Of a stretch of 64,000 nt of DNA, positions 7,573 to 15,543 are shown one piece after another. Position 1 is the stretch's first letter. Each line of letters opens with the position of its first letter. This DNA is from Flavobacteria bacterium BAL38 (GTDB lineage: Bacteria > Bacteroidota > Bacteroidia > Flavobacteriales > Flavobacteriaceae). Location of the stretch: positions 1,116,001-1,180,000 of the forward strand of contig AAXX01000001.1 of assembly GCA_000169355.1 (NCBI GenBank), written 5' to 3'. A model generated the notes under the pieces. It saw only the letters and a program-made list of their open reading frames with translations, had not been told where the DNA came from and did not search any database. The position numbers and the translations under genes were made by a program.

Positions 7573-7992
7573 TTAATGTTCCACGTGAAACATTTGCATT
7601 TTTTCTTCTTCTTTCGATCGCATCAAGGCTTCGTCTTTTGGCGTCTTATCTTTATAACCACAATAATGTAAAACACCATGTGATAAAACACGTTTTAATT
7701 CTTCATCAAAAGAAACATTAAAATCGTTTGCATTATCTTGTACTCTTTCAATAGAAATAAAAATATCGCCTTGTACTAAATTTCCTACCGTGTAATCGAA
7801 GCTAATAATATCGGTTAAAGTGTCGTGATCTAAATATTCAACATTAATTTTATGCAAATACTCATCATTACAAAAAATATAATTTATTTCACCTTCATCA
7901 AAACCTTCAGATTCAATAATGCGCGAAATCCATACTTCATATTGTTCTTCATTCTCTAGTAAAAAATCGGTCTCGTAATTAAAACTAATCAT
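7573..7992 (-). CDS. ybeY: Endoribonuclease YbeY (rRNA maturation)
   Basis: 139-residue metal-dependent RNase needed for 16S rRNA 3'-end processing and ribosome quality control. The zinc motif reads LSHGVLHYCGYKDKTPKDEALM: two His from HGxLHxxG are present, while the usual third His of the GxDH box falls in a looser KDKTPKDE stretch, as in other Bacteroidota. The strand before it (LTDIISFDY) is also family-typical. The gene overlaps the start of the DUF4175 gene upstream by 8 bp, so they are cotranscribed. The last codons (MFHVEH then stop) are encoded by parS site 3, so centromere and coding sequence share the same bases. Confidence 0.9.
   Translation of the reverse strand: MISFNYETDFLLENEEQYEVWISRIIESEGFDEGEINYIFCNDEYLHKINVEYLDHDTLTDIISFDYTVGNLVQGDIFISIERVQDNANDFNVSFDEELKRVLSHGVLHYCGYKDKTPKDEALMRSKEEEKMQMFHVEH
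7577..7592. promoter_or_regulatory. parS centromere site 3, inside the 3' end of ybeY
   Basis: TGTTCCACGTGAAACA, identical to site 2. It lies inside the coding sequence of ybeY and supplies its last residues. Two identical sites 45 bp apart would give ParB a strong nucleation point. Confidence 0.88.
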
Positions 7993-10900
7993 TATATTTA
8001 AAATAGGTTTGAACCTTTTGATTAAAATTGGGTTGCAAAGGTAAGCTTTGTCTATTTAATATTTCAACACTATTTAGATAATCTTTTAACTCCTTTGAAA
8101 GTGGAGTAGAAGCACCGTTGAAGTTTTTAGTGTTAGATTTAGACTGACGCTTTGTGTCTTCACCTTGTTGTTGGATAGCAGTTTCTAACTTTAAAAGTTC
8201 ATGTTTTAGATTTAACATCTTTTGTAAAGTTTCATTCTTAAATCCCTTATTTATCAATTGCTTTTCAATTTCTTTCATTTGATTCAAAGCATTCATACCT
8301 TGGTTAGTCATTCCCTCATTTTCAAGTGCTTTTTGTAGAGCATCACGAAGTTGTTGTTGTTCTTTTAAAATTTCTAAAACTTTTCCAGCATTGCCTTCAG
8401 AACCATTTTCACCATCCTGACCTTCATCTCCCGTTTGACCTTTACCTTCTTTGCCTTTTTGTTTACCATCACCTGGTTTTTCACCAGGCTGATTGCCAGG
8501 TTTTTCTCCAGGTTTCATTCCTTCTTTCATTTTTTCACCCAAAACATCTTGTTTTTTAATGATATCTGGTAATTGCATTCCAGAACCAGAACCTTTTCCG
8601 GGTTTAGGCTTACCTTGACCTTGGCCATTCATCTCCATATTCATTTCGCTTTGCACATTACTTAAAAGATCTGCTAAACGATTGGCAGATGTTAAGGCAT
8701 ATTGTTGATGTGAAGCGCCTTTTGGTAAATTGTTATCTGCTAGAGTTTCTAAACTTTTATCTAAATTGTAATGAATTTCGCCAACTTCTTTAAGAATGAC
8801 TTCAGTAATTTGTGGATTTCTCATTGCTACTGAAAACAAACTATCATCTACATGTTTGAATTGAATTTTTAAGTCTTGTTGCTTTTTTAAAACTTTATTT
8901 AATTCTAAAGAGCGCAATTGAATACTATTTGTTGTTTTACTTAGTGTTTCTTCTTCAAAAGAAAAAGCTAATAAGTTATCTAATATTTGACGTAACAATT
9001 TAACATCCTCTTCCATTTGTTCCATTTCACCAGATTGCATAGATTGAGACATTTTTTGACTCATTTCTTTCATCTTTTTAGAAGCTGATTTTTGCTTAGG
9101 TTTAGCTTTCTTCTGGTTTTGGTTTTGTAAATCTTCAGCAGCCTTTTTCATATCTTCCTTAACATCTTCTTGTTCATTCTTATCGTTAGGAATATCCATT
9201 GGAGCTTTTAAATCTTTATTCTCTTTGTCTAAGTCTTTAAGCTCTTCCTGAATTTTTTCAAAATCTTTTGTAATCGAATCTTGATTAGCTTTATTATTGT
9301 TTTTTTCATCATTGGATAAAGCGTCTTCTTTATCCGCTAACTTATCTAATTTATCTGCAATTTGTTCCGCTTTCTTTTCTACATAAAATCGCTTAGTAAG
9401 TTCAACTAATTGTTCTAAATTTTGTTTCTGATTTTTTGCTTGTTGTTTTAATTTATCAGCTTTTTCAAAAAGATCATCCTTTTCAAGTTTTTTTGATAGT
9501 TCCTCTAATTCTTTTAAGAGTTTCTCGTTTGTATCTGATTGCTTTTCTACTTCCTCAAGTCTTCTAAGCAACTCTTCTTTTTCTTTGTCTTGAGAATTTG
9601 GATTGAACTCTTCCAAATTATCAGTTAATTTTTTTGTGAATTCTTTCATCATTTCGTCTTGTTGTTTTTGACGATTGATAAAATCTTCCACTTTCTTTTG
9701 ATCTTTGAAATCTAAACTAGACTTCTCTTTGTTCATCTTTTGGAGTTTATCCAATTCGGATAATTGCTTCTCTTGATTTTGAAGCGATTTTTCTAAACTA
9801 TTAATGTTTTCATTCTGCTCTTTTAACTGCAAATCTTCTTTTTGTTCTTCAGTCAATTCATAATGAAGAAAAACGGATGATTTTGTACTTTTGAAGTTAT
9901 TAACTACGTCATTATCAAAGACTTCAAAATAATATTCGTAGTTTACACCTTCCTCAATTGACAATCCATTAGGAAACGAATAGATGAATTGATCAACAGC
10001 TTGATTTTTGATAATTAAATTTGCTTTTCGAAGTGAATTTGGATTACCTTTTGGATTATAAACAACTTGCAATTTTGATAAACCATGATCATCTGCCACT
10101 TGTCCAATCATCATTTTTGATTTCAACTTTAATGAATCGGGAGCAAATTGAACCGAAATAGTTGGATATTGATCTTTAATCGTCACAATCTGATATGATA
10201 ATTTCTCAAACTCGTTGATGTTTTTATTCGATGTTATTACTTCGTAACTTAAATTATCTAAAATTCTTCTTGAAAACGAAAAGTTATTTTCATTAAATGC
10301 AAAAACACTCATTTGATTATTCGACTTGAAACTAACTTTATCGGTTGCCAATGCGTTAATTTTCCAATTCACAACTGTTCCTTCAGGAACAACGGCATTT
10401 CCGGTTCCTTGAATAACTTCCGATTTCTTACCTAAATAAGAAGGATATTGCAACACCATTTCAAAATTGGCAATCGTAGGAACATCCACCACATTAATTT
10501 GGTACTCTTTGGAATTTAATCCATTGGCTAGAAGTGAAAAAGTAACATCTTTAGATAATTTTGAAAACGTATATTCGAAAACTCCATGCTTAGTACTTTG
10601 TAAAAAATATTCTACAGCACCTATTTGAATGGCAATGTTTTCAGGCATCACTTTTCCTTGCGTTTTTACTTGTAAAACAAAATCCGAATTCTGTTGCGCA
10701 GTTAACGATTTATTCAACACCACAAATTCAAATGGAGCAGGCGGAGCATATTTCGTTTGAAAATGAACTACACGATCAAAACTATTAGATATTATAGAAG
10801 AATTTCCGGTAACGAAAAACAAAATCAATAATAAAATTGGGATAATCGCATAAGGCAAAAACCTTTTGTTCTTAGAAAAATTTACTGCATTGGAAAACGG

Positions 10901-11314
10901 AATCGGTTGTAACGAAGAAGCTTTTTGTTCGATAGAAGCTGCTAATAATTCAGAAGTTTGACTTTGGTTTGCCAATTGTAAAAAGTTCAATAACTTGTCT
11001 TGTACTTCTGAAAAGTGATTTCCAATGATAGCTGAAGCTTGCTCGTAATTGATTCCTTTTTGTAATTTAAATAATTTAAACAAAGGGAAAGCTATGAATC
11101 GAATCAATAAAAAAGATTCTACTCCAACGAACAACCAAAACAAAATAGTTCTTCCGGATGTGGATAACCACAAAAAGTATTCGATTAATAAGGTAAAAAT
11201 GAAATACAACAAACCCAATCCGATGAAAAGAATAACTCCTTTTATCAGTTCATTGGTGTAAAACTTCTTGATAAACCCTTCGAGCTTATCGAAAATAATG
11301 CTTTTTGCCTCCAA
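7985..11314 (-). CDS. DUF4175-family large membrane protein
   Basis: 1109 residues. Two membrane helices lie near the N-terminus (about 24-46 and 57-80) and a third near 151-169. A long region with beta-sandwich character follows to about residue 490, then a very long charged coiled coil (about 490-760) and a second coiled part after a Gly/Lys/Pro-rich linker (about 900-990, repeats of KPG and GEKPG). This layout matches the DUF4175 family, a Bacteroidota protein of unknown role, probably an envelope scaffold. The only start in frame is TTG at 11314 (a GGAGG-like motif follows rather than precedes it); the N-terminus otherwise fits the family. It overlaps ybeY by 8 bp. Confidence 0.82.
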   Translation of the reverse strand: MEAKSIIFDKLEGFIKKFYTNELIKGVILFIGLGLLYFIFTLLIEYFLWLSTSGRTILFWLFVGVESFLLIRFIAFPLFKLFKLQKGINYEQASAIIGNHFSEVQDKLLNFLQLANQSQTSELLAASIEQKASSLQPIPFSNAVNFSKNKRFLPYAIIPILLLILFFVTGNSSIISNSFDRVVHFQTKYAPPAPFEFVVLNKSLTAQQNSDFVLQVKTQGKVMPENIAIQIGAVEYFLQSTKHGVFEYTFSKLSKDVTFSLLANGLNSKEYQINVVDVPTIANFEMVLQYPSYLGKKSEVIQGTGNAVVPEGTVVNWKINALATDKVSFKSNNQMSVFAFNENNFSFSRRILDNLSYEVITSNKNINEFEKLSYQIVTIKDQYPTISVQFAPDSLKLKSKMMIGQVADDHGLSKLQVVYNPKGNPNSLRKANLIIKNQAVDQFIYSFPNGLSIEEGVNYEYYFEVFDNDVVNNFKSTKSSVFLHYELTEEQKEDLQLKEQNENINSLEKSLQNQEKQLSELDKLQKMNKEKSSLDFKDQKKVEDFINRQKQQDEMMKEFTKKLTDNLEEFNPNSQDKEKEELLRRLEEVEKQSDTNEKLLKELEELSKKLEKDDLFEKADKLKQQAKNQKQNLEQLVELTKRFYVEKKAEQIADKLDKLADKEDALSNDEKNNNKANQDSITKDFEKIQEELKDLDKENKDLKAPMDIPNDKNEQEDVKEDMKKAAEDLQNQNQKKAKPKQKSASKKMKEMSQKMSQSMQSGEMEQMEEDVKLLRQILDNLLAFSFEEETLSKTTNSIQLRSLELNKVLKKQQDLKIQFKHVDDSLFSVAMRNPQITEVILKEVGEIHYNLDKSLETLADNNLPKGASHQQYALTSANRLADLLSNVQSEMNMEMNGQGQGKPKPGKGSGSGMQLPDIIKKQDVLGEKMKEGMKPGEKPGNQPGEKPGDGKQKGKEGKGQTGDEGQDGENGSEGNAGKVLEILKEQQQLRDALQKALENEGMTNQGMNALNQMKEIEKQLINKGFKNETLQKMLNLKHELLKLETAIQQQGEDTKRQSKSNTKNFNGASTPLSKELKDYLNSVEILNRQSLPLQPNFNQKVQTYFKYND

Positions 11315-11418
11315 GATTGTTGATATACTGTTTATAACCGATAAAAATACAACATCTTGTGATATTAGTCAATAGGTTTTTAGTGAAACTTAACACTTTC
11401 AAAAATGAGAAAATTAAA

Positions 11419-11543
11419 ACCACATAGAAACATGGTGAATAAAATATAAAAAGGCGTTACACTAGCAATAGAAATCATAGTATTGCTATGTGAATACGAT
11501 AAGGATTATAGAGAACTCAAACAAAACTATGTTTCTATGTGGT
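11419..11543. repeat. MITE-like dispersed element, copy 1 (125 bp)
   Basis: A perfect 15-bp inverted repeat, ACCACATAGAAACAT at 11419-11433 and ATGTTTCTATGTGGT at 11529-11543, encloses 95 bp. A central stem CATAG/CTATG sits at 11476-11490. A related but worn copy of almost the same length (126 bp), with the same three-part layout, lies at 13888-14013. No transposase is encoded inside, so it would need one supplied from elsewhere. Confidence 0.6.
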
Positions 11544-11614
11544 AAAAACACTATGAAATAGATTAAAAAATATAACTTTTTCAAACTTCTGACTTCCAAC
11601 TTCTAACTTCTAAT

Positions 11615-11622
11615 TATCTTTG
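11615..11622 (+). promoter_or_regulatory. -7 promoter element of gltX
   Basis: TATCTTTG matches TAnnTTTG. It sits 50 bp before the ATG at 11673, which places the palindromic repeat at 11630 inside the 5' leader. Confidence 0.5.
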
Positions 11623-11629
11623 CACAACA

Positions 11630-11652
11630 CTTCGACAAGCTCAGTGTGACAA
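11630..11652. repeat. Palindromic element CTTCGACAAGCTCAGTGTGA in the gltX leader
   Basis: Imperfect stem followed by TGTGACAA, the tail shared with the other small palindromes in this window. The GTG inside it creates an apparent upstream start for gltX that is very probably not used. Confidence 0.6.
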
Positions 11653-11672
11653 TAAAGAAAAATAAAAATAAA

Positions 11673-13181
11673 ATGTCAAAACAAGTTAGAGTAAGATTTG
11701 CACCTAGTCCAACAGGACCTTTGCATATTGGTGGTGTTAGAACCGCTTTATTCAATTATTTATTTGCCAAAAAACATGGTGGTGTTTTCTATTTACGTAT
11801 TGAAGATACCGATCAAACGCGTTTTGTTCCAGGGGCAGAAGCTTATATTTTTGAAGCTTTAGAATGGTTGGGAATTGCACCAGAAGAAACCGTTGGAAAA
11901 AATGAAAAATTTGGACCTTATCGTCAAAGCGAACGCAAAGCGATGTATCAACAATATGCGGATCAATTGATTAATTCAGGTTGGGCGTATTATGCTTTTG
12001 ATACCGCTGAAAGTTTGGATGCGATGCGAAAAGAAGCAGAAGCAAACGGAAACACGTTTATTTATAATCATTCGGTAAGAGATCAATTGGATAACTCGTT
12101 GACGGTTTCACGTGAAAAAGTTGCGGAACGAATTGCAAATGGTGAACATTATGTTATCCGTTTTAAAACACCTGTGAATGAAATTTTAGAATTAAAAGAC
12201 ATTATTCGTGGCGATATTAAATTTGATACGAATTTATTAGACGATAAAGTATTATTCAAATCGGATGGAATGCCAACTTATCATTTAGCGAATATTGTGG
12301 ATGACCATTTGATGGAAACTTCGCATGTAATTCGTGGTGAAGAATGGTTACCATCGATGCCATTACACGTTTTATTATACAAAGCTTTTGGTTGGAACGC
12401 ACCCGAATTTGCGCATTTACCATTGATTTTAAAACCAATTGGAAACGGAAAATTATCAAAACGTGATGGCGATAAAATGGGATTCCCAGTGTTTCCTTTA
12501 GAGTGGAATGATGCTTCCAGCATGACAAAATCGGCTGGTTATAGAGAAAACGGATTTTTCCCAGAAGCAGTGATTAACTTTTTAGCTTTATTAGGTTGGA
12601 ATGACAGAACCGAACAAGAGATTTTCTCATTAGAAGAATTGGTAGAAAAATTTGATTTAAACCGAATTCACAAAGCAGGAGCGAAGTTTGACCCTGAGAA
12701 AAACAAATGGTTCAATCATCAGTATTTACAAAAGCAAAGTGATGCAAGTTTAGCGGAAAGCTTTAAAACTATTTTAGATAAAAAAGGAATCTCGACTTCG
12801 CTCGATTTGACAAAGATTGTGGGAATGATTAAAGAAAGAGCGCATTTTGTGAATGAGTTTTGGGATTTAGCCGATTATTTCTTTGAAGCGCCAACAACTT
12901 ACGATGAAAAAGCAGCTAAAAACTGGAAAGAGGAAACACCAGTATTAATGCAACAAGTGATTTCTGAATTAGAAAAGATTGAATATTTTACTTCAGTTAA
13001 CATCGAAACCTTATTAAAAGAATGGATGACAGCAAACGAAATTGGAATGGGCAAAGTAATGCAACCGTTACGATTGAGTTTAGTAGGAGCACTAAAAGGA
13101 CCTCATTTATTCGACATCATCGAAATGATAGGGAAAGCCGAAACGGTGAAGAGAATAGAAAAAGCAATAGCTAGTTTATAA
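11673..13181 (+). CDS. gltX: Glutamyl-tRNA synthetase
   Basis: 502-residue class I aminoacyl-tRNA synthetase that charges tRNA-Glu. The HIGH motif is in APSPTGPLHIGGVRTALFNY near the N-terminus; the tRNA/ATP elements YLRIEDTDQTR and YRQSERK follow; the KMSKS loop is KLSKRDGD (about residue 263). The C-terminal anticodon-binding helices are complete. A frame extends back to a GTG at 11646, but that lies in a repeat; ATG at 11673 begins MSKQVRVRFAPSP, the family's usual start. Two dispersed palindromes are translated in frame: WNDASSMTKSAGYRE (12510-12529) and GISTSLDLTKIV (12791-12814). A 14/16 parS-like site lies at 12104-12119. Confidence 0.97.
   Translation: MSKQVRVRFAPSPTGPLHIGGVRTALFNYLFAKKHGGVFYLRIEDTDQTRFVPGAEAYIFEALEWLGIAPEETVGKNEKFGPYRQSERKAMYQQYADQLINSGWAYYAFDTAESLDAMRKEAEANGNTFIYNHSVRDQLDNSLTVSREKVAERIANGEHYVIRFKTPVNEILELKDIIRGDIKFDTNLLDDKVLFKSDGMPTYHLANIVDDHLMETSHVIRGEEWLPSMPLHVLLYKAFGWNAPEFAHLPLILKPIGNGKLSKRDGDKMGFPVFPLEWNDASSMTKSAGYRENGFFPEAVINFLALLGWNDRTEQEIFSLEELVEKFDLNRIHKAGAKFDPEKNKWFNHQYLQKQSDASLAESFKTILDKKGISTSLDLTKIVGMIKERAHFVNEFWDLADYFFEAPTTYDEKAAKNWKEETPVLMQQVISELEKIEYFTSVNIETLLKEWMTANEIGMGKVMQPLRLSLVGALKGPHLFDIIEMIGKAETVKRIEKAIASL
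12510..12529. repeat. Palindromic repeat in frame within gltX (GATGCTTCCAGCATGACA)
   Basis: Same family as the repeats around the GIY-YIG gene: stem ATGCT/AGCAT and tail TGACAAAA. It is read as DASSMTK just after the KMSKS region, where other Bacteroidota GltX proteins (recalled, not searched) have a short loop of different sequence. Confidence 0.75.
12791..12814. repeat. Palindromic repeat in frame within gltX (CTCGACTTCGCTCGATTTGA)
   Basis: 24 bases identical to the intergenic copy at 15508-15531. It is read as STSLDLTK in the C-terminal region of GltX. Confidence 0.85.
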
Positions 13182-13185
13182 AAAG

Positions 13186-13210
13186 AAACCCTCTGAAATT
13201 CAGAGGGTTT
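13186..13210. terminator. Bidirectional terminator between gltX and the outer-membrane protein gene
   Basis: AAACCCTCTGAAATTCAGAGGGTTT is a near-perfect hairpin, with A-rich sequence on the left and T-rich sequence on the right. It can serve the convergent genes on both sides. Confidence 0.85.
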
Positions 13211-13217
13211 TTGGTTT

Positions 13218-13865
13218 TTAAAGATAAAAGGTGATCTGAGCGCTCATCAAACCAATATTCCCTTTGAATTTTTCGCCTGAAAGTTTAACATTTTCATTGT
13301 TTTTTAAGCTACCAAAGAAATTAGTTAAGCCATATTGATAACCAATTCTAGCTCTAATATTTTTAAATCCTCCATTAACCCCAATATAGAAATTAGCGTT
13401 TATTTTTGTTACATCTACAATATCTTTTGCTATTAAACTCGGTTGGTCTACTAATACATTGGTTTCATCCTCTTTGTTAATAGATAATTTTCCATTGACT
13501 TGTAACACAGGACCAAATTCTAAATTCAAATGGTCTTCAATAGCTACATAACTGGGTACAATATAAATTTGAACTGCCGACATTTTAAAGTTAGTTTGTG
13601 TTTGTTGCAATCCTTTTAATGTTGGAATAGAAAAATTACTATCGGTAAAAAACATACCAAAACTCATTTGCCAGTTGTTATAATAGTTACCTCTAACACT
13701 AAATCCGCCAATCCAACCTAATTCTGGCGTTATAGTAAAGTTACTCGTATAAATATTTAATTTAGTTATTCCGGCTCCAATACCTATTCTGTTACTATCT
13801 CTATAACCACGTTGCGCAATTGCAACTGTAGAAATCAATAAAATAATAAAAGTTAATTTTCTCAT
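13218..13865 (-). CDS. Predicted outer-membrane beta-barrel protein
   Basis: 215 residues with a Sec signal peptide (MRKLTFIILLISTVAIAQ, cut after AIA or AQ). Many alternating hydrophobic strands follow, such as WQMSFGMFF, LNLEFGPVL and NFYIGVNGGF, and the protein ends in a strand with terminal aromatic-Leu (MSAQITFYL), the pattern of a small eight- to ten-strand barrel of the PorT/OmpW-like type. No enzyme motif is seen. It stands alone between convergent gltX and a divergent SPFH gene. Role unknown, perhaps a general outer-membrane component. Confidence 0.65.
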   Translation of the reverse strand: MRKLTFIILLISTVAIAQRGYRDSNRIGIGAGITKLNIYTSNFTITPELGWIGGFSVRGNYYNNWQMSFGMFFTDSNFSIPTLKGLQQTQTNFKMSAVQIYIVPSYVAIEDHLNLEFGPVLQVNGKLSINKEDETNVLVDQPSLIAKDIVDVTKINANFYIGVNGGFKNIRARIGYQYGLTNFFGSLKNNENVKLSGEKFKGNIGLMSAQITFYL

Positions 13866-13887
13866 ATACTATTTTTTTTAATAATAA

Positions 13888-14013
13888 ACCAGATTGAAAC
13901 ATAGGTTTTACGCTAGTTAAAGTTTACCATAGATTGCATTTTACATAGCTATGTTGACTATCTTAAATAAAATACTTTAAATTTTATTTAAAAAATCTAT
14001 ATTTCTATGTGTT
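13888..14013. repeat. MITE-like dispersed element, copy 2 (126 bp, degenerate)
   Basis: It begins ACCAGATTGAAACAT and ends ATTTCTATGTGTT, echoing the ends of the element at 11419. It has a perfect central palindrome ACATAGCTATGT at 13943-13954. The end repeats have decayed, so this looks like an old copy. It occupies most of the gap between the outer-membrane protein gene and the SPFH gene. Confidence 0.5.
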
Positions 14014-14128
14014 TAAATTTCTTTTTTTTTAAGTAAAAGAAGTGCCAAAAGTAAACTTAAAAAATGATTTTTGTAACTTTTTACTTTAAAAAGCGTATAA
14101 CTAGAATATAACTAAAACTATAAAAATT

Positions 14129-15100
14129 ATGGAGTTTATCATGTACCCAATTATTTTCATTGGATTAATTGTTCTTTTTTCATCATTCTTCACTGTAAAA
14201 CAGCAAATTGTAGCTATTGTTGAGCGTTTTGGAAAATTCCACAGCATTCGTAATTCGGGATTACATTTAAAAATACCTGTAGTGGATAGAATTGCCGGAA
14301 AAGTAAATTTAAGAATTCAACAATTAGATGTAATCATCGAAACTAAAACTAAAGATAACGTTTTTGTTAAGATGAAAGTATCAGTTCAGTTTAAAGTATT
14401 ACAAGAAAAAGCGTACGAGGCATTTTATAAATTAGAATATCCGCACGACCAAATTACATCTTATGTGTTTGACGTTGTACGTGCCGAAGTTCCAAAATTA
14501 AAATTAGACGACGTTTTTGAGCGTAAAGATGATATTGCAGTTGCGGTAAAACGTGAGTTAAACGAAGCGATGACAACTTATGGTTATGACATCATCAACA
14601 CGTTAATTACGGATATTGATCCAGATATTCAAGTTAAAAATGCGATGAACCGTATTAACGCGGCCGATCGTGAGAAAACAGCTGCAGAATATGAAGCTGA
14701 AGCTGGAAGAATTAGAATTGTGGCTAAAGCAAAAGCAGAAGCAGAAAGTAAAAGACTTCAAGGTCAAGGTATTGCTGACCAAAGAAGAGAAATTGCTCGT
14801 GGTTTAGTAGAAAGTGTTGACGTGTTAAACAAAGTGGGAATTAATTCTCAAGAAGCTTCGGCTTTAATTGTGGTAACACAACATTATGATACTTTACAAG
14901 CGATTGGTGCGGATGCAAATTCTAATTTAATTTTATTACCTAATTCGCCACAAGCTGGAAGTGATATGTTAAACAACATGGTCGCTTCATTTAGCGCATC
15001 GAACCAAGTGGGTGAAATGATGAAAAAAGGAAATATCAAGAAAGTTTCAAAGAAACATCAAAAAGACGAATTTGGAACAGAAGAGTCTGAAGAAGTATAA
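14129..15100 (+). CDS. SPFH/band 7 domain protein (stomatin-like)
   Basis: 323 residues. One N-terminal membrane segment (about 5-22) is followed directly by the band 7 domain: QQIVAIVERFGKFHSIRNSGLHLKIPVVDRI is the classic stomatin/prohibitin opening. A charged helical stretch rich in EAEAGRI and AKAEAES (about 190-225) then forms the oligomerising coiled coil, followed by QGIADQRREIARGL. Such proteins form large rings on the cytoplasmic membrane and organise membrane domains or proteases. No NfeD partner gene lies next to it. Its own terminator follows at about 15149. ATG at 14129 gives MEFIMYP; the second Met is also possible. Confidence 0.9.
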   Translation: MEFIMYPIIFIGLIVLFSSFFTVKQQIVAIVERFGKFHSIRNSGLHLKIPVVDRIAGKVNLRIQQLDVIIETKTKDNVFVKMKVSVQFKVLQEKAYEAFYKLEYPHDQITSYVFDVVRAEVPKLKLDDVFERKDDIAVAVKRELNEAMTTYGYDIINTLITDIDPDIQVKNAMNRINAADREKTAAEYEAEAGRIRIVAKAKAEAESKRLQGQGIADQRREIARGLVESVDVLNKVGINSQEASALIVVTQHYDTLQAIGADANSNLILLPNSPQAGSDMLNNMVASFSASNQVGEMMKKGNIKKVSKKHQKDEFGTEESEEV

Positions 15101-15116
15101 ATTGATGCTCAAATAA

Positions 15117-15132
15117 TCCCGAAACTTCGGGA
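15117..15132. repeat. Palindromic element TCCCGAAACTTCGGGA, intergenic copy
   Basis: Exact copy of the element found inside the helicase gene (2190-2205, opposite strand) and inside the GH3 gene (33016-33031). The sequence after it, CAGTATGACAAAA, has the TGACAAA tail seen in the other palindrome families. Confidence 0.85.
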
Positions 15133-15148
15133 CAGTATGACAAAATTA

Positions 15149-15175
15149 AAACCATCAATTTAAAATTGGTGGTTT
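15149..15175 (+). terminator. Terminator of the SPFH gene
   Basis: AACCATCAATTT/AAATTGGTGGTT hairpin followed by a run of seven T. It is 48 bp after the stop codon. Confidence 0.8.
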
Positions 15176-15200
15176 TTTTGTGTCTAATTGTTAAAAATAG

Positions 15201-15233
15201 AATCCTGACAGGTTTTTGAAAACTGTCAGGATT
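15201..15233. repeat. Strong hairpin AATCCTGACAG ... CTGTCAGGATT
   Basis: A perfect 11-bp stem with an 11-base loop (GTTTTTGAAAA). No T-run follows. Related wording (GGTTTTAAAACCCTGCAGG) occurs at 23844-23863. It is probably another dispersed repeat rather than a terminator. Confidence 0.6.
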
Positions 15234-15462
15234 AAAAATAGGCTTTTTTTTAGCTAAAATTAAAATTAAGCGATTTTAGACCATTTCATTACTAAAGATG
15301 TAAAATCACCTTAATAAAAAAAGTTTTTTTCTTACAATTCATTTATGAAAGTCACTTTTTTAAGTTTTTAATTATTAAAAATTTAATTTTAATAGATTTT
15401 AGTAATAATAATAAAATATTATAGAACAAAAAATAGTAATTAATATTACTTATACTAAATAA

Positions 15463-15491
15463 AAAACCTACAAGGAAAACTTGCAGGTTTT
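15463..15491 (-). terminator. Terminator of glnS
   Basis: On the minus strand: AAAACCTGCAAG, loop TTTTC, CTTGTAGGTTTT, then T-rich sequence. It is about 50 bp after the glnS stop. Confidence 0.75.
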
Positions 15492-15507
15492 AAATTATTA
15501 AGAAAAT

Positions 15508-15531
15508 CTCGACTTCGCTCGATTTGACAAA
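15508..15531. repeat. Palindromic element CTCGACTTCGCTCGATTTGA, intergenic copy
   Basis: Identical over 24 bases to the copy inside gltX at 12791-12814, only 2.7 kb away. A worn relative (TTCGAGTAAAGTCGAGAAAT, opposite strand) lies at 42662-42681. Confidence 0.85.
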
Positions 15532-15543
15532 ATTTTGAAATTT

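Larger units (their letters stand above)
11315..11672. other. Intergenic region between DUF4175 and gltX
   Basis: A 358-bp gap between divergent genes. It holds an element of about 125 bp with terminal inverted repeats (11419-11543), a short CT-rich repeat run (11585-11612), a -7 promoter motif for gltX and a small palindromic repeat. No open frame with protein-like features is seen. Confidence 0.7.
15101..15543. other. 443-bp intergenic region packed with small repeats
   Basis: Lies between convergent SPFH and glnS genes. In order it holds the palindrome TCCCGAAACTTCGGGA with a TATGACAAAA tail (15117-15145), the SPFH terminator (15149-15175), a long hairpin (15201-15233), about 220 bp of very AT-rich sequence with nothing recognisable, the glnS terminator (15463-15491), and the CTCGACTTCGCTCG repeat (15508-15531). 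Confidence 0.75.

Noticed and set aside
8326..8559. Plus-strand open frame inside the DUF4175 gene (77 codons)
   Set aside because: It is the antisense of a Lys/Gly/Pro-rich linker and reads as His/Leu/Phe-rich low complexity; no signal or motif.
11646..11672. GTG start giving gltX nine extra residues
   Set aside because: The GTG lies in a dispersed repeat, and the added residues (MTIKKNKNK) are low complexity; ATG at 11673 gives the usual GltX start.
12256..12528. Minus-strand open frames inside gltX
   Set aside because: Antisense shadows; part of one is generated by the palindromic repeat itself.
15201..15233. Terminator for the SPFH gene
   Set aside because: No T-run follows, and a better terminator lies 40 bp earlier; treated as a repeat.
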